Positions 32,150-40,940 are shown, numbered from the stretch's first letter. The stretch: 64,000 nt of DNA from Cohnella thailandensis (GCF_014212135.1 NZ_JACJVQ010000027.1:1-64000); one strand, 5' to 3'. Numbers and translations: made by a program. Notes: generated by a model from the sequence alone, not told the origin.

Positions 32150-33961
32150 CTAGCCGCGGACGGACTCCTTTTCCCTGGCCGCATCCTCCCCATGTGTCTC
32201 TGCCGAGGAAGTCTCCTCGCCCTGCCACAGAAGCCGCATCTCGGCGCTCGTCTCCAATAGCTCCGCGAGAGTTCCTTCGGCCTCTACCTTTCCGTCCTTC
32301 ATCACCAGGATATGATCCGCCCGCGACAGGGCGGCCCGACGATGGGACACCGCGATGCAGGTCACGTCCGGTTCTTGGAACAGCCTCTCCCATAGCGTTT
32401 TCTCCGTCTCGACGTCCAGCGCGCTGGACAGGTCGTCGAAGATAAACAGATCGGAACCCGTCATCAGCATTCGGGCCGTGGCGGCGCGTTGGATCTGGCC
32501 GCCGGACAGCATGACGCCCCTCGGCCCGACGAGAGTGTCCAGGCCGTTCTCCAGCGTCTTGATGTCCCGTTCCATAACGGATAGGCGCAAGACCCGATCG
32601 AGCCGCTCCGGAGCGACGTCTTTGCCTTGGGTAATGTTCTCGCGCAGCGTGTCGCTGAAGAGGCGAGGCACCTGCGGCGTATAGGCCGATCTCGGCGGCT
32701 TCAGGAACTCCGCGGGATCTTCGATCGCTCGCCCGTTCCAATGGATGGTTCCCTCGTCCTTCGGAAGAAGGCCCAAGAGCGTGCGCACGAGCGTCGACTT
32801 GCCCGCCCCGACCCGGCCGGTCACGACGAGGAATTTGCCTCGCGTTAGCCGGAAGCCGACGTCTTGGATTCCGTTATCCGAATCCGGATACGAGTAGGAG
32901 AGACCCCTGACTTCGAGGCTCAGCAGGCGATCCTCTTCCCGTTCCTTCGGCTCCTCCGCTTCCGGAGCTTCTCCGTAGATATGGATCTCGCTATGCTCGG
33001 CGATCAAGTCCTTCTCGCCCGGCCGGAACAGGGTCCGCATCCGGTCGAGCCCGATCTTCAGCCGCTTGTGCTGGAACACCATATAGCCGAACAGCGAAAC
33101 GCTGAACGAGAACGTCGTCAGATAGGAAGTGAACAGCGCGAAATCCCCGACCGTGAACCGCCCCGCCTTCATCTCCGCCGCGCACACCAGCAGAATGACG
33201 CCGGTGCAGATGCTAAGCACGTGCTGATTCAGCGACTGCATGAATTGCTTGAACAGGCTATCCCGAAGAGCGGCCTTACGGCGGTTCTCGTTCAGTTTCT
33301 CGAAGCGTCCCAGCACATGCTCTTCGGCTTGACCGAGCTTAACCGCCTGCGCGGCTCCGAACGTCTCCGCGATAAAGCCGGTAATGCGGCCTGTCGCTTC
33401 CCGGTTCGACGCGGAATATCGTCTCGCCCGGTCGCCGGACAGGTTGTTGAACAGGGAGACGGCAACGAGCGGAAGGATCGCGACGGCCGTGATTTTCCAA
33501 TCGATCCGGGCCATGATCACGATGCACGCCGCGGCGTAAATCAGGCGTCCCCAGAAGTCGACCCACGATTCCACGTATTCGACGACCTCGTCCACGTCAT
33601 CGCGGAAGCGGGTCATCGCTTCTCCGGGGGAGGCGGGCAGGTTGCGTCCCGGCCAACGCATGATGCCGGCCAGCATATTGCGGCGCAGCCAAGCTTGCAC
33701 GTGGTAAATATATCTCACCCATTGGTAGAAAGCGATAAAGAACGTACCGGTACGGACGAATCGGACAAGGCCGACGACGATCAGGGGAAGCGCGAGCCAG
33801 AAGAAGTCGTTCGATCCGGCCGTGGCCCGATCGAAGAACCACTTCATTCCGAGCCCTATGCCGACGGGCAGAGAGTGGAAGAGTCCCCACAGCAATCCGT
33901 TGATGATGATCAAGGAGGGCGTATAGCTAAACAGTCGCCCCATAAACCGAGTTACCGTCAC
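32150..33961 (-). CDS. ABC exporter subunit, second of a heterodimeric pair
   Basis: 603 residues: six membrane helices (to about 320), then an ATPase domain with Walker A (GRVGAGKST), an intact signature LSGGQ and Walker B FIFDDLSSALD. The residue after Walker B is Asp rather than the usual Glu, so its own ATP site may be impaired. The GTG start at 33961 overlaps the partner's stop codon as GTGA, with AGGAGG 7 bp upstream; in-frame codons further up overlap the partner. With the upstream subunit it should form a drug or lipid exporter of the YheI/YheH or BmrCD class. Confidence 0.93.
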   Translation of the reverse strand: MTVTRFMGRLFSYTPSLIIINGLLWGLFHSLPVGIGLGMKWFFDRATAGSNDFFWLALPLIVVGLVRFVRTGTFFIAFYQWVRYIYHVQAWLRRNMLAGIMRWPGRNLPASPGEAMTRFRDDVDEVVEYVESWVDFWGRLIYAAACIVIMARIDWKITAVAILPLVAVSLFNNLSGDRARRYSASNREATGRITGFIAETFGAAQAVKLGQAEEHVLGRFEKLNENRRKAALRDSLFKQFMQSLNQHVLSICTGVILLVCAAEMKAGRFTVGDFALFTSYLTTFSFSVSLFGYMVFQHKRLKIGLDRMRTLFRPGEKDLIAEHSEIHIYGEAPEAEEPKEREEDRLLSLEVRGLSYSYPDSDNGIQDVGFRLTRGKFLVVTGRVGAGKSTLVRTLLGLLPKDEGTIHWNGRAIEDPAEFLKPPRSAYTPQVPRLFSDTLRENITQGKDVAPERLDRVLRLSVMERDIKTLENGLDTLVGPRGVMLSGGQIQRAATARMLMTGSDLFIFDDLSSALDVETEKTLWERLFQEPDVTCIAVSHRRAALSRADHILVMKDGKVEAEGTLAELLETSAEMRLLWQGEETSSAETHGEDAAREKESVRG

Positions 33962-35703
33962 GCCAATTCCTCCTCTCGGTTCGTTATCAATAACCGTCCG
34001 TATTCGGACGTCGGATCGGAGGCCAGAGCTTCTCTCGACCCGAACTCCGCGATCCGGCCCTGCCGCAGCACCATGATCTTGTCGACGTTGTCCAGAGTGG
34101 ACAGACGATGAGCGATGACGATGCCCGTGCATTGAGCCAGCAGCTGATCGACCGCGGTCTGCAGGGCGGCTTCCGTCGCGGCGTCGAGCCGGGAGGACGG
34201 TTCGTCCAGGATGATCAGGCTCGGCTTCGTCAGGAACACCCGGGTGAGCGCGAACAATTGGGCTTCTCCCGCGGAGAGCGAAGAGCCTCCGGAAGACAGC
34301 CGCGAATCCAATCCGGCCGGCATGGCGTCGATCCAGGAGCGCAGTCCGAGCTGCTCGGTCGTCCTTAGAATCTCTTCATCCGTCAGATTAGGATTGAACA
34401 GCGTCAGGTTGTCGCGCAGCGTGCCGTCGAATAGCTGCACGTCCTGCGTGACCATTCCGACCCGGCGATATAGCGCGGGGAGGCTCAGGTTGCGAATGTC
34501 CGTGCCGCCGATCCGAATGACGCCGCGGTCCGAATTGTAGAGCCGCAGCAACAGCCGGCTGATGCTGGACTTGCCGCTGCCGGTTCGCCCGACGAGCCCG
34601 AGCCTCTCGCCCGGCTTCAGCTCGAAGCTGACGTCATGCAGCACCCGATGGTCTTCGTTATAACCGAAGCTAACTCCCTCGAACGACACGGAGAGGGGGC
34701 CTTCGGGCAGCCATTCTTCCTGGCCTTCTTTAATCTCGCTGCGGAGAGAGAGGAGCTCTCTCGTTCGGCGCATGCCGGACTTCGCCTTCTGGAATTCCTG
34801 CATCTGGTCGCCGAGCTGTTCGATCGGTTCGTTCAGCATCTGCGTGTATTGGAAAAACAAGAAGAGCGTGCCGAGCGTAATATGACCGTTCAAATATTGG
34901 CGCACGCTCAGCAGGAGCACCGCGGTGACGGCGACGGTGAACAGGACGACGGTGACGTTCCACGGCATGACGCGGAGCATCCAAGCCCTTCGGCCGGTCA
35001 GGAATACTTTTCTCATGGCCCGATGGTACCGGTTCATCAGGCGAGGCACGCCGCCGTTGGCTTGCACGTCCTCGATGCCGGCGATCCTCTCCTCGATCAG
35101 CCCGAAGAGAGCCGCGCTTGCCTGGCGCTCCGCCTGGGAGGCGTTCACTCCCATGTCGCGGATCGCGTACATGACGCAGATTGACGCGACGGTGAACGCG
35201 GTCATGACGGCCGCGATCGGCCAATCATAGAAGAACATATAGACGAGAATGCCGGCCAACAGGACGAAGCTGCCGACGATCTTGGCGATGAACAGCGCGA
35301 AGAAGTTCGACATGTGGGTCACGTCGCCGTCGATTCTCTCGATCATCTCTCCGGGCGTTTTGACGTTGTGAAACTTCATGTCGAGCCGAAGCGCGTGCTT
35401 GAGCAGCCCGCCGCGGATCCGGTTGGTCGCGCGCCAAGAAACGTCGTTCCCGAGATAGACGACCGAGATGGTGAAAAGCTGGATGAGAACGGCGATGGCC
35501 AGATAGAGGCCGGCCAGTGTCAGCAGGCCGGATAACGCCCCCGATTCGTTCGCCCGGTCGATGAATCGCTGAACGATCAGCGGATTTACAAGCTGAAGCG
35601 CGGTAGTCGCCAGAAGCAGAAGAAGCAGCAGCGCCATTCGCCCTTTGACGGGACGAAGGTACTGAAGCATCCAAGACATGGATAAGGACGATTTGGGCGG
35701 CAT
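33958..35703 (-). CDS. ABC exporter subunit, first of a heterodimeric pair
   Basis: 581 residues with six membrane helices and an ATPase domain. Walker A (GRTGSGKSS) and Walker B with catalytic Glu (LIILDEPSSRLD) are intact, but the signature is LSAGEAQ instead of LSGGQ. The composite ATP site made with the partner's Walker A is therefore probably weak, the classic asymmetric arrangement of heterodimeric exporters. AAAGGGG lies 9 bp before the ATG. A promoter, a short ORF and a terminator stand upstream. Confidence 0.93.
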   Translation of the reverse strand: MPPKSSLSMSWMLQYLRPVKGRMALLLLLLLATTALQLVNPLIVQRFIDRANESGALSGLLTLAGLYLAIAVLIQLFTISVVYLGNDVSWRATNRIRGGLLKHALRLDMKFHNVKTPGEMIERIDGDVTHMSNFFALFIAKIVGSFVLLAGILVYMFFYDWPIAAVMTAFTVASICVMYAIRDMGVNASQAERQASAALFGLIEERIAGIEDVQANGGVPRLMNRYHRAMRKVFLTGRRAWMLRVMPWNVTVVLFTVAVTAVLLLSVRQYLNGHITLGTLFLFFQYTQMLNEPIEQLGDQMQEFQKAKSGMRRTRELLSLRSEIKEGQEEWLPEGPLSVSFEGVSFGYNEDHRVLHDVSFELKPGERLGLVGRTGSGKSSISRLLLRLYNSDRGVIRIGGTDIRNLSLPALYRRVGMVTQDVQLFDGTLRDNLTLFNPNLTDEEILRTTEQLGLRSWIDAMPAGLDSRLSSGGSSLSAGEAQLFALTRVFLTKPSLIILDEPSSRLDAATEAALQTAVDQLLAQCTGIVIAHRLSTLDNVDKIMVLRQGRIAEFGSREALASDPTSEYGRLLITNREEELA

Positions 35704-35782
35704 TCGGAAGAGCCCCTTTCTGATTCGATGCGTTAGGAGGCATAACCTGAACGGCTCGGACGGGCATCGTGGAGGGGAAAAT

Positions 35783-35812
35783 AAAAAAGCTCCAGGCGCA
35801 GCCGCCTGGAGC
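35783..35812 (-). terminator. intrinsic terminator between a leader ORF and the ABC exporter
   Basis: Read on the minus strand, GCTCCAGGCG and CGCCTGGAGC make a perfect 10-bp stem with a 4-nt loop, followed by TTTTTT. It lies 19 nt after the leader stop codon and 80 nt before the exporter start codon. I find no other promoter in that 80 nt, so exporter expression should need read-through. Confidence 0.85.
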
Positions 35813-35831
35813 GAGGTATACGCGAATGAAG

Positions 35832-35918
35832 CTACTGCATACGCCGGACAGGGTTTGCCGATGGGAACGAGCCTATTCGATTAAATGCGGCGATCGTAAG
35901 CTGCTGTTGCTGGACCAT
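35832..35918 (-). CDS. 28-residue leader peptide candidate
   Basis: A short ORF with a very strong ribosome-binding site (AAAGGAGGG, 8 bp before ATG). It encodes a peptide beginning MVQQQQLTIAAFNRIG and ending in Val-Arg-Arg-Met-Gln. It is neither hydrophobic nor a lipoprotein. Its position after a promoter and before a terminator and a multidrug-type ABC exporter is the arrangement of ribosome-mediated attenuators such as bmrB-bmrCD of B. subtilis. The family match is by arrangement only; the sequence itself is not recognised. In the 305-bp gap to 36008 nothing else is seen. Confidence 0.6.
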   Translation of the reverse strand: MVQQQQLTIAAFNRIGSFPSANPVRRMQ

Positions 35919-35957
35919 CGGTAGAACCCTCCTTTGTTTAAAATTGGGAATAGGGTG

Positions 35958-35987
35958 ACTATATCACGGGCTCAAGAGGAGCGTCAA
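35958..35987 (-). promoter_or_regulatory. promoter of the leader-ABC exporter unit
   Basis: On the minus strand TTGACG (35982-35987) and TATAGT (35958-35963) are separated by 18 bp; transcription should start near 35951. Confidence 0.75.
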
Positions 35988-36008
35988 CGTAAATTTCCTT
36001 AAAGTCCC

Positions 36009-36785
36009 TTAATTGCCGTTGTTCAACGTCTGCACCCGGTACCAGTAAGGATACAGGTCCTCGTATCCGAGCTTGTCGTAGAGGCGGTTTGCGGCCGCGT
36101 TGGCGCGCACGACCTGAAGGTAGCTGGAATGGGCGCCGCGTTCCTTGGCCCAGCCCAGAATGTGCAGCAGCAATTGCTCGCCGATGCCCTCGTTACGGCG
36201 GAACGGATCCGTTACGATATCGTACAGCCCGGCATAGCCGCGCTCGATCGCTCCGATTCCAAGGGCGACGGGGATGCCGTCGTCCGACAGAGTAAAGAAG
36301 CCTTTCGGAGGATAGGGCGCTTCAAGAATTAGCCTGGCCGTCTTTAAGCGATCCGCATGAAGAGATTGCCAAACGGAGAACGAAGAGAGCCAAGCCTCGT
36401 TTATTCGAGGCTCGACGAGAACCCGGAATCGGCCGGACGGAATCGGCAGATTCGCAAGGTCGCGAACTTTCACGCAGGAGGGCTCTACGACGCGGTAACT
36501 CGCCTCCTCCAGCAGATAATCCAGATTCCGGGGCTCGGAGAAAGGCGAAAGCTTGAAAATAGCGGGCAACCCCGCATCGTTGTAAACTTGCTCGCACCAT
36601 GCGATTTTTCCGGCCATGTCCGTTTCGCCATCGAACGGCCACAAGGGCTGAACGGAGTTCGCGCGTTTGGTATAGCCGTCGGCCAATCTCAGCAGCCACC
36701 CGTCCCGCACGAATTGCCGCAAGGCGGGCCAAGCATTAAGCGTAAGCGGCTCGATAAGTTCGAAAGAAGAGGGGATTGTCTTCAT
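36009..36785 (-). CDS. GNAT-family N-acetyltransferase
   Basis: 258 residues. The GNAT motif is in YDIVTDPFRRNEGIGEQLLLHILGWAKERG, in the C-terminal third. The N-terminal half (TKRANSVQPLW and similar) forms a second acetyltransferase-like domain seen in larger GNAT proteins. GGAGG lies 8 bp before the ATG at 36785. The substrate is unknown. The tail is separated by only a short gap from the promoter of the exporter unit. Confidence 0.88.
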   Translation of the reverse strand: MKTIPSSFELIEPLTLNAWPALRQFVRDGWLLRLADGYTKRANSVQPLWPFDGETDMAGKIAWCEQVYNDAGLPAIFKLSPFSEPRNLDYLLEEASYRVVEPSCVKVRDLANLPIPSGRFRVLVEPRINEAWLSSFSVWQSLHADRLKTARLILEAPYPPKGFFTLSDDGIPVALGIGAIERGYAGLYDIVTDPFRRNEGIGEQLLLHILGWAKERGAHSSYLQVVRANAAANRLYDKLGYEDLYPYWYRVQTLNNGN

Positions 36786-36999
36786 GGAGAATCCTCCGGC
36801 AAAAGTCGATTCAACTAACTGCATTAATATACGTTAGAATTCATAAATATTCAATACTTCGTTATTTTCGGAAGGATGTCCCGGCGAAGGCAGGACTTAC
36901 TGAACGGTAACGGATGTGATAAAATGGGGTTTTGGAAGATCGTATTTTGTCGAATGCTTGCTTAGAATGATCGTTCGGATTGGAGGAGCCGTCGCGAAC

Positions 37000-38604
37000 A
37001 TGTCTGCGGATAAAGAGAGGAAATCAGGGATAAGGCTGTCTCTGATTATTATAATAGTCGTTTTTTTCTCCGTGGTCGTCAGCTACGCCCTTAGCATGAC
37101 TATCGGCTATACGACCCAGAAAAAATCGTTGACCGAGAACACGCTAGAGCTAAACCAAATCACGGCAAACGAGCTGAGCCGCACGACGGAGACAATTATC
37201 CAGTCCATGCAGGATACTCTGAAGTCGGCATCCGATTACATATCGAGCGGGCAGTGGAAGCAGGAGGACCTGCAGCAGCAGATCGATTTTCTCCGGGGAT
37301 CGGTTCCCTACTTCAACTCCGTCGTTATAGTGAATGCGGCCGGACTCGTCACGGTGACGTCGCCGGAAGCGTTGCAGCTCAAGGGCACGACCGTAAGCTC
37401 CGAGCAGTCCAAAGAGGCATTAAGATTGCGTAAGCCGCTCATTTCGGATCCATACCGGGCGTCTACGGGTCGGCTGATCATTATGGCGAGTTATCCGATC
37501 TACGACCGGGACGGCGGATATGCGGGCTTCATCGGGGGATCGGTGTACCTGCAGGAGCCGAACGTCTTCCAGAAGATCCTAGGCCAGCAGGGAGTCAACG
37601 AGAACGGCTCTTACTATTACGTAGTCGATTCGCGAGGCAACCTCATCTATCACCCGGATGCGAGCCGGATCGGCGAGAACGTCTCGGACAACGCGATCGT
37701 CAAGCAGCTGCTCCAGGGTAAGAGCGGCCAGTTGACGGTGGAGAATTCGAGGAGCATAAAATTCCTGGCCGGGGCCGCGATCATTCCGGCGGCAGGGTGG
37801 GGGATCATCTCCCAGACACCGGCGTCGGTCGTAACGGAAAGCGTGGAGGAAGTGATCGCGAAGGTCGTCCTGATCAGCGCGCCGATCATGCTCCTCGTGC
37901 TGCTGATCGTTATTTTCGTCTCCCATCGCCTGTCTTCCCCGCTGAACCGTCTGGCGCATCTGGCTTCCAGCTTGAATTCGGGAGCGGCGCAAACCGTGCG
38001 GCTTCCGGACAGGAAGCATTGGAACTATGAGACGAACGAGCTTTATTCCGCGGTGAGCGAGGCGTTCCGGCTGTTGGACAAGAGGGCGGAAGAGTTCTCC
38101 AACCAGGCGCATACCGACCCGCTCACCGGTCTCACGAACCGACGCTTAATGGATGCGATCGTCTCTCGATGGGCGGAGGAAGGAGTTCCTTTTGCCGTCG
38201 TCATGATGGACCTGGACCGCTTCAAAGCCGTTAACGATACCTATGGCCACCAGATGGGAGACGAGGTTCTGCGGTTCTTGGCCAGGCACATGCTGGAGGA
38301 GAAGGGGACGAACGATTATTGCTGCCGTTACGGCGGAGAGGAATTCGTTTTCCTGCTTCCTTTTCGCACGGAGGCGCAAGCTTACGAGATCGCAGAGAAG
38401 CTTAGAAGCCGCATCGAGTCCGAGACGAGCCCGACGGGCAAGCCGGTGACTCTGTCCTTGGGCATCTCGAGCTATCCGCTGCAAGCCTCGACGGTAGAGG
38501 ACCTGTTCCGGCAAGCGGACGACGCCTTGTACCAAGCCAAGCAGCAAGGACGCAACCGCACGATCCTGTACGACGCGGCGGCGGCAACCGTCGAACCGGA
38601 ATGA
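37000..38604 (+). CDS. membrane-bound diguanylate cyclase
   Basis: 534 residues. An N-terminal helix (IIIIVVFFSVVVSYAL), an extracellular Cache-like sensor (about 60-280), a second helix (ISAPIMLLVLLIVIFV), a HAMP-like linker and a C-terminal GGDEF domain whose active motif is GGEEF in CCRYGGEEFVFLL. It should make c-di-GMP in response to an external signal. The inhibitory RxxD site usually five residues upstream is GTND here, so product inhibition is probably absent. The ATG at 37000 lies 11 bp after GGAGGAG; the frame is open back to 36916. Confidence 0.92.
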   Translation: MSADKERKSGIRLSLIIIIVVFFSVVVSYALSMTIGYTTQKKSLTENTLELNQITANELSRTTETIIQSMQDTLKSASDYISSGQWKQEDLQQQIDFLRGSVPYFNSVVIVNAAGLVTVTSPEALQLKGTTVSSEQSKEALRLRKPLISDPYRASTGRLIIMASYPIYDRDGGYAGFIGGSVYLQEPNVFQKILGQQGVNENGSYYYVVDSRGNLIYHPDASRIGENVSDNAIVKQLLQGKSGQLTVENSRSIKFLAGAAIIPAAGWGIISQTPASVVTESVEEVIAKVVLISAPIMLLVLLIVIFVSHRLSSPLNRLAHLASSLNSGAAQTVRLPDRKHWNYETNELYSAVSEAFRLLDKRAEEFSNQAHTDPLTGLTNRRLMDAIVSRWAEEGVPFAVVMMDLDRFKAVNDTYGHQMGDEVLRFLARHMLEEKGTNDYCCRYGGEEFVFLLPFRTEAQAYEIAEKLRSRIESETSPTGKPVTLSLGISSYPLQASTVEDLFRQADDALYQAKQQGRNRTILYDAAAATVEPE

Positions 38605-38610
38605 ATACGC

Positions 38611-38653
38611 AAGAAGGCTGAGCTTGAGGAGGCGTCCCCAGGTTCAGCCTTCT
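38611..38653. terminator. bidirectional terminator between the cyclase and hydrolase genes
   Basis: AAGAAGGCTGA (38611-38621) and TCAGCCTTCTT pair over a GC-rich loop, with T-rich sequence downstream. Confidence 0.75.
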
Positions 38654-38660
38654 TCTTTAA

Positions 38661-39662
38661 TTATCCGTGACGCTGCCGGTCGACCGCTTGAAGGAATGCC
38701 GTCGTGCGAGCGACATATTCCTCCGGATGCGCGCGGAAAATCATCTCGTGAAGGGCTCCCGGAACGACCCACAGCTCGGATAACGGATTCGTCTGGGAGG
38801 CGGCTACGTTCTCGGAGATGCCGATCGGCGCTTTGTCGTCGTTCGTGCCATGGATCAGCAGGATGGGAACCGAATAGTCGGTCGTCTGGGCTTGGGCAGA
38901 CGGAATCCGGTTCAACTGCGTTCCCGTAAAAAGAGGCAGAAAGCGGCTTAGCAGAGGAACCGTCAAGGACTTGGGCACGTTCGCGTAATTGCGGATGTTG
39001 GAATAGATCGTGTCCGAGTCCGGGAGGAAGGTGCTGTCCAGAATCATCCCGTCGATGAGGTCGCTCTGGAGAGCGGCTTGCAGAGCCGTTCCCGCCCCCA
39101 TGGAGAAGCCCCAGACGATGACCTCCCCGCTGCCCTTGTCGCGCGCGAGCTGCAGAGCTCCGATCAGCTGCTGGGACTCGGCGATACCGCCGGTCGCCGG
39201 CTGCCGGTCGGAGGAATCCGCATAGCCGTAATCGAACATCAGGACGTTGTAGCTCTGCTCGTGGAGCAAGGAAGCGATGTCGTACATGGGGACCCAGGAC
39301 TCCTCGCGGTTCGTTCCATAGCCATGGCTCAGGATGACGGTTCGGTCTCCGGCGGAGGGAATCCACCAGCCGTTCACCTCAGAGGCATGATCGGCGCTCT
39401 CGAAGCGAACGTCCTCGTACATCAGATTGCGGGCGGCCATCGGATTCGACTGCAGGGCGGGGACGGACGGATAAGCGAACAGGTAAGAAACGACGGTAAA
39501 AAGGGCGACGAGGAAAAAAGCGGCGATACCGAGCAAGATTGAGGCGACGAGCAGAAGGCGATGTAGGCGGCGAGGGACTTTGCTTTCCAACGGGAGGAGA
39601 GATTGGCCGGGCGAGTAAGGCGGACTCTCCCAAGCCTGGGGAGTCATCGTGGTTGATGTCAT
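38661..39662 (-). CDS. membrane-anchored alpha/beta hydrolase
   Basis: 333 residues. A membrane helix near residues 35-60 (LLLVASILLGIAAFFLVALF) precedes an alpha/beta-hydrolase domain with nucleophile elbow WGFSMGAG, acid in IHGTNDD and His in GALHEMIF, a complete catalytic triad. The probable start is the ATG at 39662 with a weak GAGGCG site; the frame stays open to 39809 through the 14-bp repeats, which are better read as untranslated leader. The substrate is unknown. Confidence 0.88.
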   Translation of the reverse strand: MTSTTMTPQAWESPPYSPGQSLLPLESKVPRRLHRLLLVASILLGIAAFFLVALFTVVSYLFAYPSVPALQSNPMAARNLMYEDVRFESADHASEVNGWWIPSAGDRTVILSHGYGTNREESWVPMYDIASLLHEQSYNVLMFDYGYADSSDRQPATGGIAESQQLIGALQLARDKGSGEVIVWGFSMGAGTALQAALQSDLIDGMILDSTFLPDSDTIYSNIRNYANVPKSLTVPLLSRFLPLFTGTQLNRIPSAQAQTTDYSVPILLIHGTNDDKAPIGISENVAASQTNPLSELWVVPGALHEMIFRAHPEEYVARTTAFLQAVDRQRHG

Positions 39663-39690
39663 GGGGTTCGCCTCGCTTATGTTGAATGAA

Positions 39691-39746
39691 TGATGAGAAC
39701 AGAATGATAAGAACAGAATTATGAGAACAGAATTATGAGAACAGAA
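39691..39746. repeat. four tandem 14-bp repeats in the hydrolase leader
   Basis: Copies at 39691, 39705, 39719 and 39733: TGATGAGAACAGAA, TGATAAGAACAGAA and two of TTATGAGAACAGAA. They lie between the predicted promoter and the start codon of the minus-strand hydrolase. Confidence 0.85.
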
Positions 39747-39767
39747 TGAGAAATCTCTTATTCTCTT

Positions 39768-39808
39768 ATCGTAGGCACGGGAGAAAAATGCGTCAACAAG
39801 CGCTTTCA
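39768..39808 (-). promoter_or_regulatory. hydrolase promoter with overlapping cre-like site
   Basis: On the minus strand TTGACG (39791-39796) and TACGAT (39768-39773) are 17 bp apart. TGAAAGCGCTTGTT (39795-39808) runs into the -35 box and matches the CcpA catabolite-response consensus except its last three positions. This would place repression directly on the polymerase site. Confidence 0.5.
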
Positions 39809-39854
39809 TTTTGTTAGATCGCTGTAATCGAACTGTAATGGGGGGCTGGCAACG

Positions 39855-39883
39855 TTTACGGTTTTCTCCAGTTGAGTTATACT
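39855..39883 (+). promoter_or_regulatory. promoter of the IclR-family gene
   Basis: TTTACG (39855-39860) and TATACT (39878-39883) with a 17-bp spacer, about 45 bp upstream of the ATG. Confidence 0.65.
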
Positions 39884-39929
39884 AGGTGTACCAATGTTTC
39901 GTAGCGTGAAACGGAAAGAAGGCGTCGAC

Positions 39930-40673
39930 ATGGAAGAGGAGAAGCAAACCATACGAGCGGTGGAGCGGGCTTTGGATGTGCTCCTGTGCTTCACGGCGGG
40001 GAACGATCTGGGGCTGACGGAGATCTCTCAGCGGGTAGGCCTTCACAAGAGCACCGTTTTCCGTCTGCTGGCTACTCTGGAGCATCGGGGGTTCGTCATT
40101 CGGGACGAGGCTACCGAGAAGTATCGCCTGGGCCTTCGGGTGCTGGAGCTGTCCGCGAGCCTAAGAAGGGAAGACGATCCCGCGCTGTTGCTGATCGGGG
40201 AGATGGAGCGGCTTCGCGACCAACTGGGCGAGACGATCAGCCTGTACGTGCGCGACCGGAAGGACCGGGTCCGCATTCAAGCCGTGCAGAGCCAGCAGGC
40301 GATTCGAAGGGTGGCGCCGGTCGGAGCGCGCTTGCCGCTGTCGGTCGGGGCCTCCAGCAAGATCCTTCTCGCCTTCGCGGAGCCGGAGGTGCAGGATCTG
40401 CTTCTGTCCGATCCTTCCTGGCCGGCATCCTTGAGTCCCGAGGCGTATAAAGAGCAGCTTAGGGAGATCGTTCAAGCGGGCTACGCGACGAGCTTCGAAG
40501 AGCGCGAGCCGGGAGCGGCGGCGATCTCCGCGCCGATCTTCGGCCGCAACGGCAAGCTGTTCGCCGCGCTGTCCGTGTCGGGCCCGTCGAACCGGCTGAC
40601 CCCCGACGCGATGCTGGAGTGCGCGCCGGCCATCGTCGGGGCGGCCAAACGAATGGGCGCTTTGATCGGGTGA
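39930..40673 (+). CDS. IclR-family transcriptional regulator
   Basis: 247 residues. The N-terminal winged helix (AVERALDVLLCFTAGNDLGLTEISQRVGLHKSTVFRLLATLE) and the C-terminal effector domain with LPLSVGASSKILLAF and AISAPIFGRNG are typical of IclR proteins. It begins at the ATG behind AAAGAAGG. Regulators of this class control catabolism of small acids and aromatics; no such genes are adjacent, so its targets are unknown. Confidence 0.92.
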   Translation: MEEEKQTIRAVERALDVLLCFTAGNDLGLTEISQRVGLHKSTVFRLLATLEHRGFVIRDEATEKYRLGLRVLELSASLRREDDPALLLIGEMERLRDQLGETISLYVRDRKDRVRIQAVQSQQAIRRVAPVGARLPLSVGASSKILLAFAEPEVQDLLLSDPSWPASLSPEAYKEQLREIVQAGYATSFEEREPGAAAISAPIFGRNGKLFAALSVSGPSNRLTPDAMLECAPAIVGAAKRMGALIG

Positions 40674-40792
40674 TCGTTGGGGGCAGAACGTCGGTGTTGT
40701 CCAACGCTTCTTGGGTCAGGTCGTGAATTGGGCGTCGTTATCCGTGATCCCAAATCCATTTCTCCTTTAAAAAAGTCGTAATGACAATTAAG

Positions 40793-40908
40793 CATGAAAT
40801 TTCATGTTTAATTTACGATAAGTGGAGATTTAATCGATTTATGCATGAAAAATCATGTATAATCGCCTATTTTATCGATTTCATTAAAAATAAGCATGAA
40901 ATTTCATG
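40793..40908. repeat. three CATGAAATTTCATG palindromes at exact 51-bp spacing
   Basis: CATGAAATTTCATG lies at 40793-40806 and 40895-40908, and CATGAAAAATCATG at 40844-40857. The centres are 51 bp apart each time. Flanks share AAGCATGA and ATCGATTT. The 310-bp stretch (40674-40983) between convergent genes is far more AT-rich than its neighbours; apart from the terminator at its end I see no gene in it. Confidence 0.9.
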
Positions 40909-40940
40909 TCCATTTACCCTTAACATCGGAATGAATAAGA

